Source of the DNA: Pseudomonadota bacterium
GTDB lineage: Bacteria; Pseudomonadota; Gammaproteobacteria; Steroidobacterales; Woeseiaceae
DNA length: 64,000 nucleotides
Assembly: GCA_022572185.1 (NCBI GenBank)
Contig: JACZWL010000005.1
Location: 41,444 to 105,443, forward strand
Reading direction: 5' to 3'
Within the stretch, counting starts at the first letter, position 1, and every line of letters starts with the position of its first letter. Position numbers and translations under genes: made by a program. Shown one piece after another: positions 54,735 through 63,194 of the stretch. The notes below the pieces were generated by a model. That model had not been told where the DNA came from, did not search any database, and saw only the letters and a program-made list of their open reading frames with translations.

Positions 54735-55373
54735 ATGCGGCACATAATGGTCATGAATGCCAAGGGAGGTTGTGGCAAAAGTACCCTTGCAACAAATATC
54801 GCTGCTTATTTTGCACACGAAGGATATGCGGTGGCGCTGGCTGATTATGATCCGCAGCGATCGAGCCTCGACTGGCTCGACAGACGGCCGGATAAGCGTC
54901 CCGCGATCGCCGCGGTTGCGGCATTCGAGGACGGCCTCAAGCACGCACCGCGCAGCGCCGATTTTGTCGTCATCGATGCGCCCGCCCGATCGCATGGCCC
55001 GGAACTGACGGAACTTGTCCGGCATGCCGAGACAATTGTTGTGCCGGTACTGCCCTCGACAATCGACATTCAGGCCACGAAGACCTTTCTTAAAGAGTTG
55101 AAGTCAGTTGGCAAGATCGACCGCAAGGAGACAAAATTCGGGGTGGTCGCAAACCGGTATCGGGAGTACACGCTGATCTGGGAGGAACTCGACGATTATC
55201 TGGCTGCCGCAAGGGTGCCCTACCTCGCGGCGCTTCGGGAGGCTCAGAACTATGTTAGGGCGTACACACGGGGCCTGGGTATACACGAGTTGCCAGAGTA
55301 TCTTGCCTGGCCGGATTGGGAGCAGTGGGAGCCGCTGGTCAAATGGCTCAAGAGCGTCCGTAGTCAACCGTAG
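54735..55373 (+). CDS. Orphan ParA-like ATPase (second copy)
   Basis: 212 residues; GGGGA lies before the ATG. Deviant Walker A VMNAKGGCGKSTLATNIAAYFA, DYDPQRSSLDWLDRRPDKRP, Walker B FVVIDAPA and VVPVLPSTIDIQATKTFLKEL. The length and lack of a DNA-binding N-terminus fit small ParA/MinD-type positioning ATPases. No ParB is adjacent. It is a close relative of the ATPase in the radC-coaBC island. Such ATPases next to dapF are known in some gammaproteobacteria, but the cargo is unknown. It is followed by a REP-like palindrome. Confidence 0.9.
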   Translation: MRHIMVMNAKGGCGKSTLATNIAAYFAHEGYAVALADYDPQRSSLDWLDRRPDKRPAIAAVAAFEDGLKHAPRSADFVVIDAPARSHGPELTELVRHAETIVVPVLPSTIDIQATKTFLKELKSVGKIDRKETKFGVVANRYREYTLIWEELDDYLAAARVPYLAALREAQNYVRAYTRGLGIHELPEYLAWPDWEQWEPLVKWLKSVRSQP

Positions 55374-55386
55374 CTGGTATCAATGA

Positions 55387-55438
55387 AATTTAAGGGGTCG
55401 AACCGTTACGGGTAATTGACGGTTCGATCCCTTAAATT
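55387..55438. repeat. REP-like palindrome after the ParA gene
   Basis: Left arm 55387-55406 (AATTTAAGGGGTCGAACCGT) pairs with 55419-55438 with one mismatch and a 12-bp loop. The core GGGGTCGAACCG is shared with the repeats at 8141-8275. It lies 14 bp after the ATPase stop and may serve as its terminator. Confidence 0.85.
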
Positions 55439-55469
55439 ATTAGTCATGCCGCTACCCGGGCCTGATGCC

Positions 55470-55511
55470 TTGACATACTAAAAATGATATATATACTAAA
55501 AACAGTATGTG
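55470..55511 (+). promoter_or_regulatory. higBA promoter with overlapping operator
   Basis: Perfect -35 TTGACA (55470-55475), 16-base spacer, -10 TATACT (55492-55497). TACTAAAAA occurs at 55476-55484 and 55494-55502, 18 bp apart, and CATACT at 55474 mirrors AGTATG at 55504-55509. These repeats cover the promoter and are the likely binding site of the antitoxin. The start codon (55507) is only nine bases after the -10 box, so the transcript should have almost no leader. Confidence 0.75.
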
Positions 55512-55788
55512 GACAATCTTCGAACATCGGAACGTTCAACGGCGCATAGGAAAGCTGCCTGAAGACGTCCTGAAACGATACGAAAAATGGAAGGATATTG
55601 TTGAAATCTCTGGACCCAGCGGTCTGCGACTGATTCGTGGCTTCAATGACGAATCGCTCCGCGGTGAATGGAAGGGGCATCGGTCTTCCAGGCTTGGAGG
55701 TCAATATCGGGTCGTTTATCGGATTCAGAGGGAAGCGCTATATGTGATGGTCATTGATTTGACGGCACATGACTATCGAAGGACGTAA
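55507..55788 (+). CDS. higB: HigB-type toxin (RelE superfamily)
   Basis: 93 residues. RelE/HigB pattern: the N-terminal helix pair (RRIGKLPEDVLKRYEKWKDIVEISG), LRGEWKGHRSSRLGGQYRVVYRI and the terminal VIDLTAHDYRR. Arg-rich strands and the final His/Tyr fit a ribosome-dependent mRNA endonuclease. The toxin gene comes first, as usual for HigBA. No ribosome site is visible before its ATG, in line with a leaderless message. Confidence 0.9.
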   Translation: MWTIFEHRNVQRRIGKLPEDVLKRYEKWKDIVEISGPSGLRLIRGFNDESLRGEWKGHRSSRLGGQYRVVYRIQREALYVMVIDLTAHDYRRT

Positions 55789-55790
55789 AA

Positions 55791-56051
55791 ATGAAGGACT
55801 TTAGGCCTGCCAAGCGACATATCGAGGTATCGACAGGAGAGTCGGTGCGAATTCTCAGGGAGTTGCAGGATCTTAGCCAGAATGAACTGGCGGAGCTTTG
55901 TGGAATCCCGCAGTCGACGATTTCGGCAATTGAAAACGATCGCATCCGTTTGGGCGTGGAAAGAGGAAAAGTATTGGCAAGGGCCTTGAAATGCCATCCG
56001 GCAGTACTGCTTTTTCCGGGATGGGATGTCGCAGTTGAGTCAGCGGCATAA
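55791..56051 (+). CDS. higA: HigA-type antitoxin (XRE family)
   Basis: 86 residues. Helix-turn-helix RILRELQDLSQNELAELCGIPQSTISAIENDR at about 19-50. GAAGGA before its ATG, inside the end of the toxin gene, should give much stronger translation than the leaderless toxin. It neutralises the toxin and represses the promoter through the repeated operator (family knowledge). Confidence 0.9.
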   Translation: MKDFRPAKRHIEVSTGESVRILRELQDLSQNELAELCGIPQSTISAIENDRIRLGVERGKVLARALKCHPAVLLFPGWDVAVESAA

Positions 56052-56160
56052 CGAATCGCTGCACTGGCCACTTGGCGCCTGTCAGGTCTCTTGCAAGAAT
56101 TGCAACAGGAGCGCCGGCGCTCGATTGCCACCGAGCTAAACCGTTCGACACCTTCAATTG

Positions 56161-57372
56161 CTACGAATTGTCGCTGGGGTCCGGGGTCAGATGGGGAATG
56201 GCCGGCAGCGGTGATCTGGCCACCATGCCGAGACCGCTGCGGTAGGCGTCCGCCGCCGCATCGCCCTCGCCGAGACGGTTCAGCAGACGACCGTACTCCT
56301 GATACGCTTCAGGCGATGGCCGGATCGAGATAACGGTCTCGAGATAACTCCGGGCTTTGCCCCAAAGCTCGTTTCGGAGGCAAAGGCGGGCAGATGTCAG
56401 TAAAAGATCGGCGTCTTCACCGTGATTTTTTAGCCAGTTCTCGGCACTCTTGAGCTGTTTGCTGGCATTGCCGCCTTCGACCATGCCAAAAAGCCGGACG
56501 AGGGGCCCTCTCCACTCCCTTTTAATGTCGGCAACAAGGTCCTTCTCCGCTTTGTCATGCATGCCGGTCCGCATGAGACTCGAGTAATAGGCTTCGAGAA
56601 GCGGCAGGTGATTCCTGAGACCCTTCGGCATGTCCTTCCACACGGCCAGAATGGTATCGCCGTCAACCGCATGATGGAGTTTCTCTATGTAGACACGCTG
56701 TGACCACTTGTCCAGCGTCGGCTCGTCGAGTCTTCCCTGTTTGCGTAGTTTGGGTAATAACTCCGACAGATGGTTCCAGTCCTCGAGCCGGAAATAGAGC
56801 CGGCCGAGCAGGTCGAGGGCGTGGCTGTGGTTCGGCGAGTTCTCTTCGAGCCGCCTGAGAGTGGCCAGGGCCTGCTCGTATTGCTCACGGTCGAGCTGCA
56901 GTTCAGCCTGTGTCAGCAGGACTGCGTTGGCGGCCTCGGGCGTCTGTTCGTAGGCCTGCTTGAGCCAGTCGTCCCGGCGATCATCATGACCCAGCAAGTG
57001 TGCTGCCCGGGCAGCCTGCAGGTAGTTGAGCAGAGGCGTGTCACTGACGCGCGCGGCGCGGGCCAAAAGCCTTTCGCCCTTGGCGAAATTGCCCTCCGCG
57101 ACTTCGATCACGCCTTTGGTCAATCGCTGACCGGCCCGCCCCGCCCTGTAGCGGCCTGCTGCCTCGCCGATTTTCCTGGGGGCACGAAACAGTTTTACGA
57201 GCAGCCAGGCTCCGACAACGATCAGGAAAATAAACGCCATCAGGATCGGCACGGACATTTCTATCAGGTAGTTTTGAAAGTTGATGACCACGTAGCCGGG
57301 ATCCTGCAACAGGAAATGCGCGGCAAGTGCGCTGATCACCAGCGCGATTACAACAAACAACCCGAATTTCAT
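56161..57372 (-). CDS. hemY: HemY-like TPR membrane protein
   Basis: 403 residues from the ATG at 57372. Two N-terminal helices (GLFVVIALVISALAAHFLL and VPILMAFIFLIVVGAWLLV) with the HemY motif GYVVINFQNYLIEMS between them, then about nine TPR-like helices (DTPLLNYLQAARAAHLLG, NHSHALDLLGRLYFRLEDW, ELWGKARSYLETVISIRPS). Proteobacterial HemY of the hemCDXY operon is not the protoporphyrinogen oxidase of the same name; its role in haem synthesis is still unclear. Confidence 0.93.
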   Translation of the reverse strand: MKFGLFVVIALVISALAAHFLLQDPGYVVINFQNYLIEMSVPILMAFIFLIVVGAWLLVKLFRAPRKIGEAAGRYRAGRAGQRLTKGVIEVAEGNFAKGERLLARAARVSDTPLLNYLQAARAAHLLGHDDRRDDWLKQAYEQTPEAANAVLLTQAELQLDREQYEQALATLRRLEENSPNHSHALDLLGRLYFRLEDWNHLSELLPKLRKQGRLDEPTLDKWSQRVYIEKLHHAVDGDTILAVWKDMPKGLRNHLPLLEAYYSSLMRTGMHDKAEKDLVADIKREWRGPLVRLFGMVEGGNASKQLKSAENWLKNHGEDADLLLTSARLCLRNELWGKARSYLETVISIRPSPEAYQEYGRLLNRLGEGDAAADAYRSGLGMVARSPLPAIPHLTPDPSDNS

Positions 57373-57495
57373 CAGCCCGAAGATTGCACGAGATCCGGCC
57401 ACAAACCGGACCGCCGGTGAAAAGTAAAAAGTGTCAACATTGGGAAATATCCTTAGCCGTATTCAATTCGTATCGATGTCAGTCAGATATTCGGT

Positions 57496-58824
57496 TTAGT
57501 CAGCGGGAGATGCTGCCGATCCGGACAGAGTAAGGTGCTGTCGCAAGAGGCGCAGAGACTCCGAAATATCCGGTGGCGAGCCAGAAAATAAACCGTCTCG
57601 AATCTCTGCAATAGTTGCAAGCGTGCTCTGTACGGGCGCGCTTTCGGTGTCGTAGTACCGGACGAGCCAGGTCGATGCGTCGTCAAGACTCTGTTCGAAT
57701 ATTTCCTTTTCATTGCGTAACAAGGCGAGTCTGGCCGCTTGCAACTGCAAAGCCAGGTTGGCCCGCAGAAAGTAGACGGCGTCGGGTGCTGCGAGTGGTG
57801 CAAGCGCTTCATCGGTTCGCCGGACTGTGACAAGCTCCCCGACAGCTTTCTTCAGCGACGCCAGGGCACGGTCAATGCCGCTCAAATTCGGATCGATTTC
57901 GTCCGTTTCTTCATCGGGCACATCGACTTCCTGACGCAGGGGCAGCGAGTCAACGACACCGGCAAGGCTTGCCAGCGTCAGCGTTACGCCTTCGATATCG
58001 GGTCTTTCCATGACCTCAATTGACCGCAGCTCATCGGAAAGCGCACGACGGACCTCGGTCAGAGCCGGATCTGCCAGTTGCAGCAGGCGATCGTCGGCAA
58101 AGCCGAGCGCAAGGCCGGCGAGATGCGGATTTCCGGCAAGTTGTAGTTGCGCGTTGGCGATCTGCATGTAGTACTCCGCTTCTGCCAGCAGCCAGGCGTC
58201 GCGGACACCCGTCGATATTCCCTGTAAAGAAGAGATGGAACTCTCGAGATTGCCAACACGCCCGGGCAGCGACTCGAAGTCCTGCAGACGTTCCTTGAGT
58301 CTTCGTTCCAGAGACTGGAGCTCACCGATGCTCGCCATATCCCTCGCAGCCAGACTGCCGAGCCGTTGCTCCAGGTTGTTGAGTGAATCCTGGGTTGCGT
58401 CGAGTGTTCTGTTGAGGCGTGCCAGTGCAGCATCACCTTCCTGAGCCGATTTGCCGGTGCGCCAGTTATCGAATACCAGGTATCCAGCGCCTGCTAGTGC
58501 GCCGACGGAGAGAGCAAGAGCGAGCCAGGCCACGAATCCGGTCAAGGCGCGGCGCTGACGCTCAGCTGCGGGGGGCGGTATCTCCGGTCGAGGCTCCACT
58601 CTTTCGCCCTTTTGCGGACGAGATTTGTCCTGCCCCCCTTCGGCCGGCGTTTCTACAGGCGCCTTTTCGGTCCTGGCCTCCGTCACTCCGATTGCTGCTT
58701 CTTCGGTTTTGGCTTCACCCGTATCGTCAGTTTTGGCCTTCTGACTGGCAGACGGTTTTTTTGCGGCTTCCTTCCGGGTCGCCGCGGTTTTCTTCTTTCG
58801 CCTGGGAGTGTTTTTGCTGGTCAT
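57496..58824 (-). CDS. hemX: HemX-like membrane protein
   Basis: 442 residues. A long Lys/Ala/Glu-rich cytoplasmic N-terminus (1-95), one membrane helix (ALTGFVAWLALALSVGALAGAGYLVF, about 93-118), then coiled coil (LNRTLDATQDSLNNLEQRL) and a helical periplasmic domain. This is the HemX layout. It is often labelled uroporphyrinogen-III C-methyltransferase, but no methyltransferase motif is present. It lies between hemD and hemY. Confidence 0.92.
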   Translation of the reverse strand: MTSKNTPRRKKKTAATRKEAAKKPSASQKAKTDDTGEAKTEEAAIGVTEARTEKAPVETPAEGGQDKSRPQKGERVEPRPEIPPPAAERQRRALTGFVAWLALALSVGALAGAGYLVFDNWRTGKSAQEGDAALARLNRTLDATQDSLNNLEQRLGSLAARDMASIGELQSLERRLKERLQDFESLPGRVGNLESSISSLQGISTGVRDAWLLAEAEYYMQIANAQLQLAGNPHLAGLALGFADDRLLQLADPALTEVRRALSDELRSIEVMERPDIEGVTLTLASLAGVVDSLPLRQEVDVPDEETDEIDPNLSGIDRALASLKKAVGELVTVRRTDEALAPLAAPDAVYFLRANLALQLQAARLALLRNEKEIFEQSLDDASTWLVRYYDTESAPVQSTLATIAEIRDGLFSGSPPDISESLRLLRQHLTLSGSAASPAD

Positions 58825-58830
58825 CGGGGG

Positions 58831-59607
58831 CTATCCGGACTCCGCTCGCCGGCACGCAATCAATGCCCGGACCATGTCATCTGTTGTCGGGCTGTCGGCC
58901 AGCGAAACCTTCGCATTGGGGATTTTATCTGAAGCCGCTTGTAATACACGAGCGCTGGGTGTCACCAGGGGCGTTTTCCCGAGCAATTCGCGGCAGCCGG
59001 CCGGCAGAATCTCAAACAAGCTGTCCAGAGAGTCGACGCTCATCGCGATCACACAATTCACCTGCCCGTCACGCCACCTGTGCTCGAGTCCGGCAAGAAG
59101 TTTCGGTGAGTATGTGCGAGTCAGCCTGCGATAAACCGACAGATAATCGACCGTTGCCCCACGCTCACGCAGCGTATCGGCCAGCAGTTCTCTGCCACCG
59201 TCGCCACGAATGATCCTGATCATCTTGCCGGAGACGTCCTGCAATTCCGCTGCAGCGAGCAGGTGTTCGCTGTCATACCCTTGCGCCGGAAAAATATCGG
59301 CCTGCCTCCCGGCTGACTCGATGGCTGACTTCGTGGCCGGCCCGATCACAGCGATGGCAGTCTCGTCCCCGTTTACGCAATGCAGGCCGTACATCACGGC
59401 ATTCGTACTGATGAATATCGTGATATCCGCTGCCGGCAGAGCCTCGAGGCAGCGGCTGACGTCGCCGGAATCCTGCGGCTCGATGTCGATTACCGGAAAT
59501 CGAATCGCTTCTCCGCCGGCCTCATCGATGGCCGTGACGAGCTCGTCAGCCTGGTGTTCCGGCCGCGTGACAAGGACGACGAATCCGCCTAGTCCGGTCT
59601 CGTTCAT
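58831..59607 (-). CDS. hemD: Uroporphyrinogen-III synthase
   Basis: 258 residues from the ATG at 59607. HemD fold: LVTRPEHQADELVTAIDEAGGEAIRFPVIDI, FISTNAVMYGL, IAVIGPATKSAIESAGRQADIFPAQGYDSEHLL, IRIIRGDGGRELLADTL and YRR. It closes and inverts ring D of hydroxymethylbilane. Sequence is weakly conserved in the family, but position and motifs are clear. ATGA overlap with hemC. Confidence 0.95.
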   Translation of the reverse strand: MNETGLGGFVVLVTRPEHQADELVTAIDEAGGEAIRFPVIDIEPQDSGDVSRCLEALPAADITIFISTNAVMYGLHCVNGDETAIAVIGPATKSAIESAGRQADIFPAQGYDSEHLLAAAELQDVSGKMIRIIRGDGGRELLADTLRERGATVDYLSVYRRLTRTYSPKLLAGLEHRWRDGQVNCVIAMSVDSLDSLFEILPAGCRELLGKTPLVTPSARVLQAASDKIPNAKVSLADSPTTDDMVRALIACRRAESG

Positions 59608-60518
59608 TCGTCTGTTCCGGTTTGTGCCAGGAGCGCAGCTGCCCCCATGTCGAGCAGCTTGCCCGAGAGACTGATGCCCAATGCCAGGGGGTCGTCGGCC
59701 GGCCCCGATACCTGTTCGCGGATAATTTTGCGCCCGTCGGGCGATGCCACCATCGCTCTCAGGTTCAGGGTCGTGCCATCGATTTCGCCAAACGCGGCGA
59801 CAGGAGACTGACAATCCGCCTGCAATTGCTTTGCCACGGCACGCTCTGCCGTGATGACAGTTCTGGTGGCCGCGTGATCGAGCAGTTTCAGTAGCTGCAG
59901 CAATTCAGTCCGGTCTTCGAGGCATTCAATGCCGATGACGCCTTGTGCGGCTGCCGGCAACATCTGGTCGGGCGAAAATATCTCACTGATGTGTGCTTCG
60001 AGGCCAAGCCGCTCGAGCCCGGCGCAGGCAAGGATGATCGCATCGTATTGACCGTCCTCGAGTTTCTGCAGTCTTGTATTGACGTTGCCTCGCAGGGGTT
60101 CAACGCGAATATCGGGCCGCAGAGCCATCAGCTGGGCCTGACGGCGGAGGCTCGAGCTGCCGACGCGGGCGCCTTGTGCAAGTTCGCCCAGATTCTTGCC
60201 GACCAGGGCGTCGGCAGGATTTGCGCGCTCCAGTACTGCCGCAATACAGAAGCCCTCCGGCATGTCGGCTGGTACATCCTTCATCGAGTGCACGGCAATA
60301 TCCGCATCGCCTGCCTCCATCGCGACTTCCAGTTCTTTTATAAAGAGTCCCTTGCCGCCGATCTTCTGCAGGCTGCGGTCCAGCACCTCGTCGCCGCGGG
60401 TCGTCAGCGGCACGAGTTCGACGCTCGTTACCTGAGGTAATGGTCGCAAGGCGTCTGCGACGTGCTTGGCCTGCCAGAGCGCCAGCGCACTTTTGCGGGT
60501 TGCGATTCGGATCATCAT
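59604..60518 (-). CDS. hemC: Porphobilinogen deaminase (hydroxymethylbilane synthase)
   Basis: 304 residues from the first of two adjacent ATGs (60518); AAGGAG lies upstream inside the algR end. IRIATRKSALALWQAKHVADAL, DRSLQKIGGKGLFIKELE, AVHSMKDVPADMPEGF, RRQAQL and the Cys of the dipyrromethane cofactor in LQADCQSPVAA are present. It assembles four porphobilinogens. It lies four bases after algR, so haem genes and the two-component genes form one transcription unit. Confidence 0.97.
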   Translation of the reverse strand: MMIRIATRKSALALWQAKHVADALRPLPQVTSVELVPLTTRGDEVLDRSLQKIGGKGLFIKELEVAMEAGDADIAVHSMKDVPADMPEGFCIAAVLERANPADALVGKNLGELAQGARVGSSSLRRQAQLMALRPDIRVEPLRGNVNTRLQKLEDGQYDAIILACAGLERLGLEAHISEIFSPDQMLPAAAQGVIGIECLEDRTELLQLLKLLDHAATRTVITAERAVAKQLQADCQSPVAAFGEIDGTTLNLRAMVASPDGRKIIREQVSGPADDPLALGISLSGKLLDMGAAALLAQTGTDE

Positions 60519-60522
60519 GCGA

Positions 60523-61269
60523 CTACCGCTCCTTGATCCGGCGCCGAACATCCGCGACATGCCGTCTGCTGATGATCAGAGCACTGTCTTCGCCCTGCGG
60601 GCCATCTCGAAGGGTCACCAGAGTCTGACCGCCGCTCGACTTTTTCAGCGTGTCAATCTGCCGGACGGCGACCAGCGCATTGCGGTGGACGCGAACGAAT
60701 TCGTCGGCGAACTCCTGCTCGAGATGATTGAGAGAATCATCGATGAGGTCCTCACCGTTGCGGTGTTGTACACGTACATATTTTTGATCCGCGCGGAAGC
60801 AAAAAACATCCCGAACAGGAATAAGCTTTATTTCTCCCTGCGTATGCGCGCAGATATGCTTGCGGAGGTCGGAAATTCCTGATCGCTTTGCGATCTCACT
60901 GAGTGTGATGTTGCTGAGGCGGGCGGCCCGCTCGAGTGCCCGGTCGAGCCGCTCGCGACGCACAGGCTTCAGTACATAGCCAACGGCCCTCGCGTCAAAG
61001 GCTTCGACTGCATATTCATCGTATGCCGTCGTAAAAATTATCGCCGGTGGCGACTCGAAAGAATTGAAATGATGGGCTGTTTCGATGCCGTTCATACCGG
61101 GCATTCGGATGTCCAGCAGCACCACATCGGGCGCTGATTCGCGCGCAATTTCGAGGGCCTGTGCACCATTTTCCGCTTCCCCGACGACATCATGTTCATC
61201 TGAGTCAACAAGTATCTGGCTCAACCTGTCTCGCGCCAGTGCTTCATCGTCGACGATCAGAATTTTCAC
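60523..61269 (-). CDS. algR: LytTR response regulator AlgR
   Basis: 248 residues from a GTG at 61269. Receiver with ILIVDDEALARDRL, phospho-acceptor Asp53 (VVLLDIRMPGMNGIE) and Lys in YVLKPVRR; LytTR DNA-binding domain at about 145-245 (DVFCFRADQKYVRVQH, VRVHRNALVAVRQI). In Pseudomonas AlgR controls alginate, twitching and other virulence traits. The GTGA overlap with the kinase and place before hemC are as in Pseudomonas. Confidence 0.94.
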   Translation of the reverse strand: MKILIVDDEALARDRLSQILVDSDEHDVVGEAENGAQALEIARESAPDVVLLDIRMPGMNGIETAHHFNSFESPPAIIFTTAYDEYAVEAFDARAVGYVLKPVRRERLDRALERAARLSNITLSEIAKRSGISDLRKHICAHTQGEIKLIPVRDVFCFRADQKYVRVQHRNGEDLIDDSLNHLEQEFADEFVRVHRNALVAVRQIDTLKKSSGGQTLVTLRDGPQGEDSALIISRRHVADVRRRIKER

Positions 61270-62327
61270 ACCACATGCTCATCATAGGGAAAGCAAAGCT
61301 TCACCCTGAATTCGTCGTCGGTTTCTTCCACCGATACGGTCGCTTTGCCGCCATACGCCAGCTCGAACCTTTGCCGGATGTTTGCCAGCGCCATCTGGTT
61401 TCCACCCTTGTGTGCCGACCGGTCCGCCGCAATCGGGTTGCGCATCTCGATCTCGAGATTGTTGTCGTTGCGTACGCCGGTCACAATAACCTCGCCGCCT
61501 TCGGGCAACAGCTCGATACCATGGTAGATGGCGTTCTCCAGTAATGGCTGGATAGTCAGACTGGGAATCAGCGCCCGCATGGGCAATTCACCAATATTCC
61601 AGCGAACGTTAAGACGCTCGCCCAGACGCAGTTTTTCGATCCGTTGATAGATTGCTGCGACCTCGAGCTCTTCTTTCAGGGTCGTGCGATCTTTCTGGGC
61701 ACCAAGATTTGCGCGGAGCAGATCGGCAAGGTCCTCGATAGCCTCCTCTGCACGAGCCGGATCGCTTCGTGTCAGAGACGCTATCGTATTCATGCTGTTG
61801 AAAAGGAAATGCGGACGAATCAGCGCCTGAAGTGCGCTTATCCTCGCCTGTGCTTCCAGCACGATGCTGCGACGCCACTCGCTGGAGATATACAAGTATC
61901 GCATCGCGAGCGCGATAATAATTGAACTGATCGCAAACGTGCGCAGAATAAATCCGCCGTGTGTGTCATTGATAATGACCGCCTCGCCAAAAATACCGGT
62001 CAGTTGAAACGCAATCTCCGCGAGTGCCAGGCTGAGCAATTCGAGCAGCACAAAAGCGATGACGAACGCCTGGGTCTGACCGAATTTCTCGACCCACGGG
62101 CGGATCTGGCAAAGGATCGCCGCACCCAGCAAACCGAGCCACAGAATAAACAGCGACATTTTCGCCAGCTCGGTCAGGAATGTACCCGGCGTCGTGTGCG
62201 AGGCAAGCGTCAGAACGATCGCGATAAGTACTGAAACAAGCACAACAACGAAGATCGCGCCGGCGGCACAGAAATCGGGTAGATACGCTTGGGTTTCTTT
62301 GGCGACGTCTGGGGGTCGAGAGGCCAA
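61266..62327 (-). CDS. algZ: AlgZ/FimS-type sensor kinase
   Basis: 353 residues; a TTG start at 62327 is backed by AGGAGG seven bases upstream. Four membrane helices (about 22-145), then a His_kinase domain (LytS/YehU type) with His173 in RPHFLFNSMNTIASL and a HATPase (SLTIQPLLENAIYHGIE, NIRQRF). A clear partner of AlgR. The signal is unknown; there is no large extracytoplasmic sensor domain. Confidence 0.93.
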   Translation of the reverse strand: MASRPPDVAKETQAYLPDFCAAGAIFVVVLVSVLIAIVLTLASHTTPGTFLTELAKMSLFILWLGLLGAAILCQIRPWVEKFGQTQAFVIAFVLLELLSLALAEIAFQLTGIFGEAVIINDTHGGFILRTFAISSIIIALAMRYLYISSEWRRSIVLEAQARISALQALIRPHFLFNSMNTIASLTRSDPARAEEAIEDLADLLRANLGAQKDRTTLKEELEVAAIYQRIEKLRLGERLNVRWNIGELPMRALIPSLTIQPLLENAIYHGIELLPEGGEVIVTGVRNDNNLEIEMRNPIAADRSAHKGGNQMALANIRQRFELAYGGKATVSVEETDDEFRVKLCFPYDEHVV

Positions 62328-62458
62328 ACCTGGTCCTCCTCTCTTACGATGTCGGCATTGTAACGCGAGTCGCGACGGGAATTATGAGCCCATCAATATA
62401 GCCTTGTCGGACCACCAGACGCGAACAGAAGGCTTATGACTGTGCAGGCGACTGCGTG

Positions 62459-62926
62459 TCAGGAGCTGCAATATTTCGCGACCTGATTCTCGACACGTTC
62501 ACGTGCGGCCTGAGCCTCATCTTGGTCGAGATAGACGCGCTCGCCGTTTTCGTCATGCTTGTACAGGCGCCGGGAAGTGACGAACTTTTGCAGGCGCGCC
62601 TTATAGGTAGCACATTTTTCCTGGCGCTCCAGGGCCTGTGCCTGCAGTTCCTCCGAGGAAGGCCCGGCCGGTTCGCTTGCCGCTGCTGCCGCTTTGGCTG
62701 TGGCTCTGGCGTCGTAACTTGCCTGGACTTGTGCCTGAACCGTGGAGGCATCCGTAGGCCTCGAGCTGATGGCAAGCCGCTCTTCAGACGGATCACCCGT
62801 CGGGCGATCGCCATAGTGGACATTGCCCTGCGCGTCGGTCCATCTATAAATATCGCTTGCGAACGCCATCCCTGCTGCCGCAACGGCAAGCATCATGATG
62901 AAGGCAATTACGTTCTTGCGAAGCAT
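62459..62926 (-). CDS. DUF4124 domain exported protein
   Basis: 155 residues from the ATG at 62926, with GGGGACAAC just before it. Signal peptide (VIAFIMMLAVAAAGMAFA), then the DUF4124 module DIYRWTDAQGNVHYGDRP and a charged, Ala-rich helical C-terminus with two Cys (EKCATYKARLQ and VAKYCSS). Related in its first 50 residues to the protein at 39325. A perfect CRP/Vfr-type site lies about 105 bp upstream. Confidence 0.85.
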   Translation of the reverse strand: MLRKNVIAFIMMLAVAAAGMAFASDIYRWTDAQGNVHYGDRPTGDPSEERLAISSRPTDASTVQAQVQASYDARATAKAAAAASEPAGPSSEELQAQALERQEKCATYKARLQKFVTSRRLYKHDENGERVYLDQDEAQAARERVENQVAKYCSS

Positions 62927-63028
62927 GTTGTCCCCACATGCTGGCCGTTGGAACTCGTTTCGCCGGCCAGCCTGCACCTGTTAAGACATTGAACGATAAC
63001 GCATTACAGCATGTCCTTTCCAGCGATG

Positions 63029-63046
63029 TTGTGATCACGGTCACAA
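63029..63046. promoter_or_regulatory. CRP/Vfr-type binding site
   Basis: TTGTGATCACGGTCACAA: TGTGA (63030-63034), six bases, TCACA (63041-63045), an exact match to the CRP half-sites. It lies in the 268-bp gap upstream of the minus-strand DUF4124 gene, about 105 bp from its start. The ammonium transporter gene ends into this gap, so DUF4124 is the only gene it could control here. Confidence 0.75.
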
Positions 63047-63194
63047 GCCGTTAGCTGCCATGGTTCGCGCAAGAAAACGGATCCGAGGGCCGCCAACGAT
63101 TTCCCGTAATTGGAAGGAGAGGACTCGCTGGCTGAACCACGCGGGGCGTGAAAACCCCGATGATTTGGTCACAATTTACCTTGTCTGACCCCCA

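Noticed and set aside
57496..58824. HemX as an active uroporphyrinogen-III methyltransferase
   Set aside because: The usual label exists in databases, but the sequence has only a membrane helix, coiled coil and helical domain with no SAM-binding motif.
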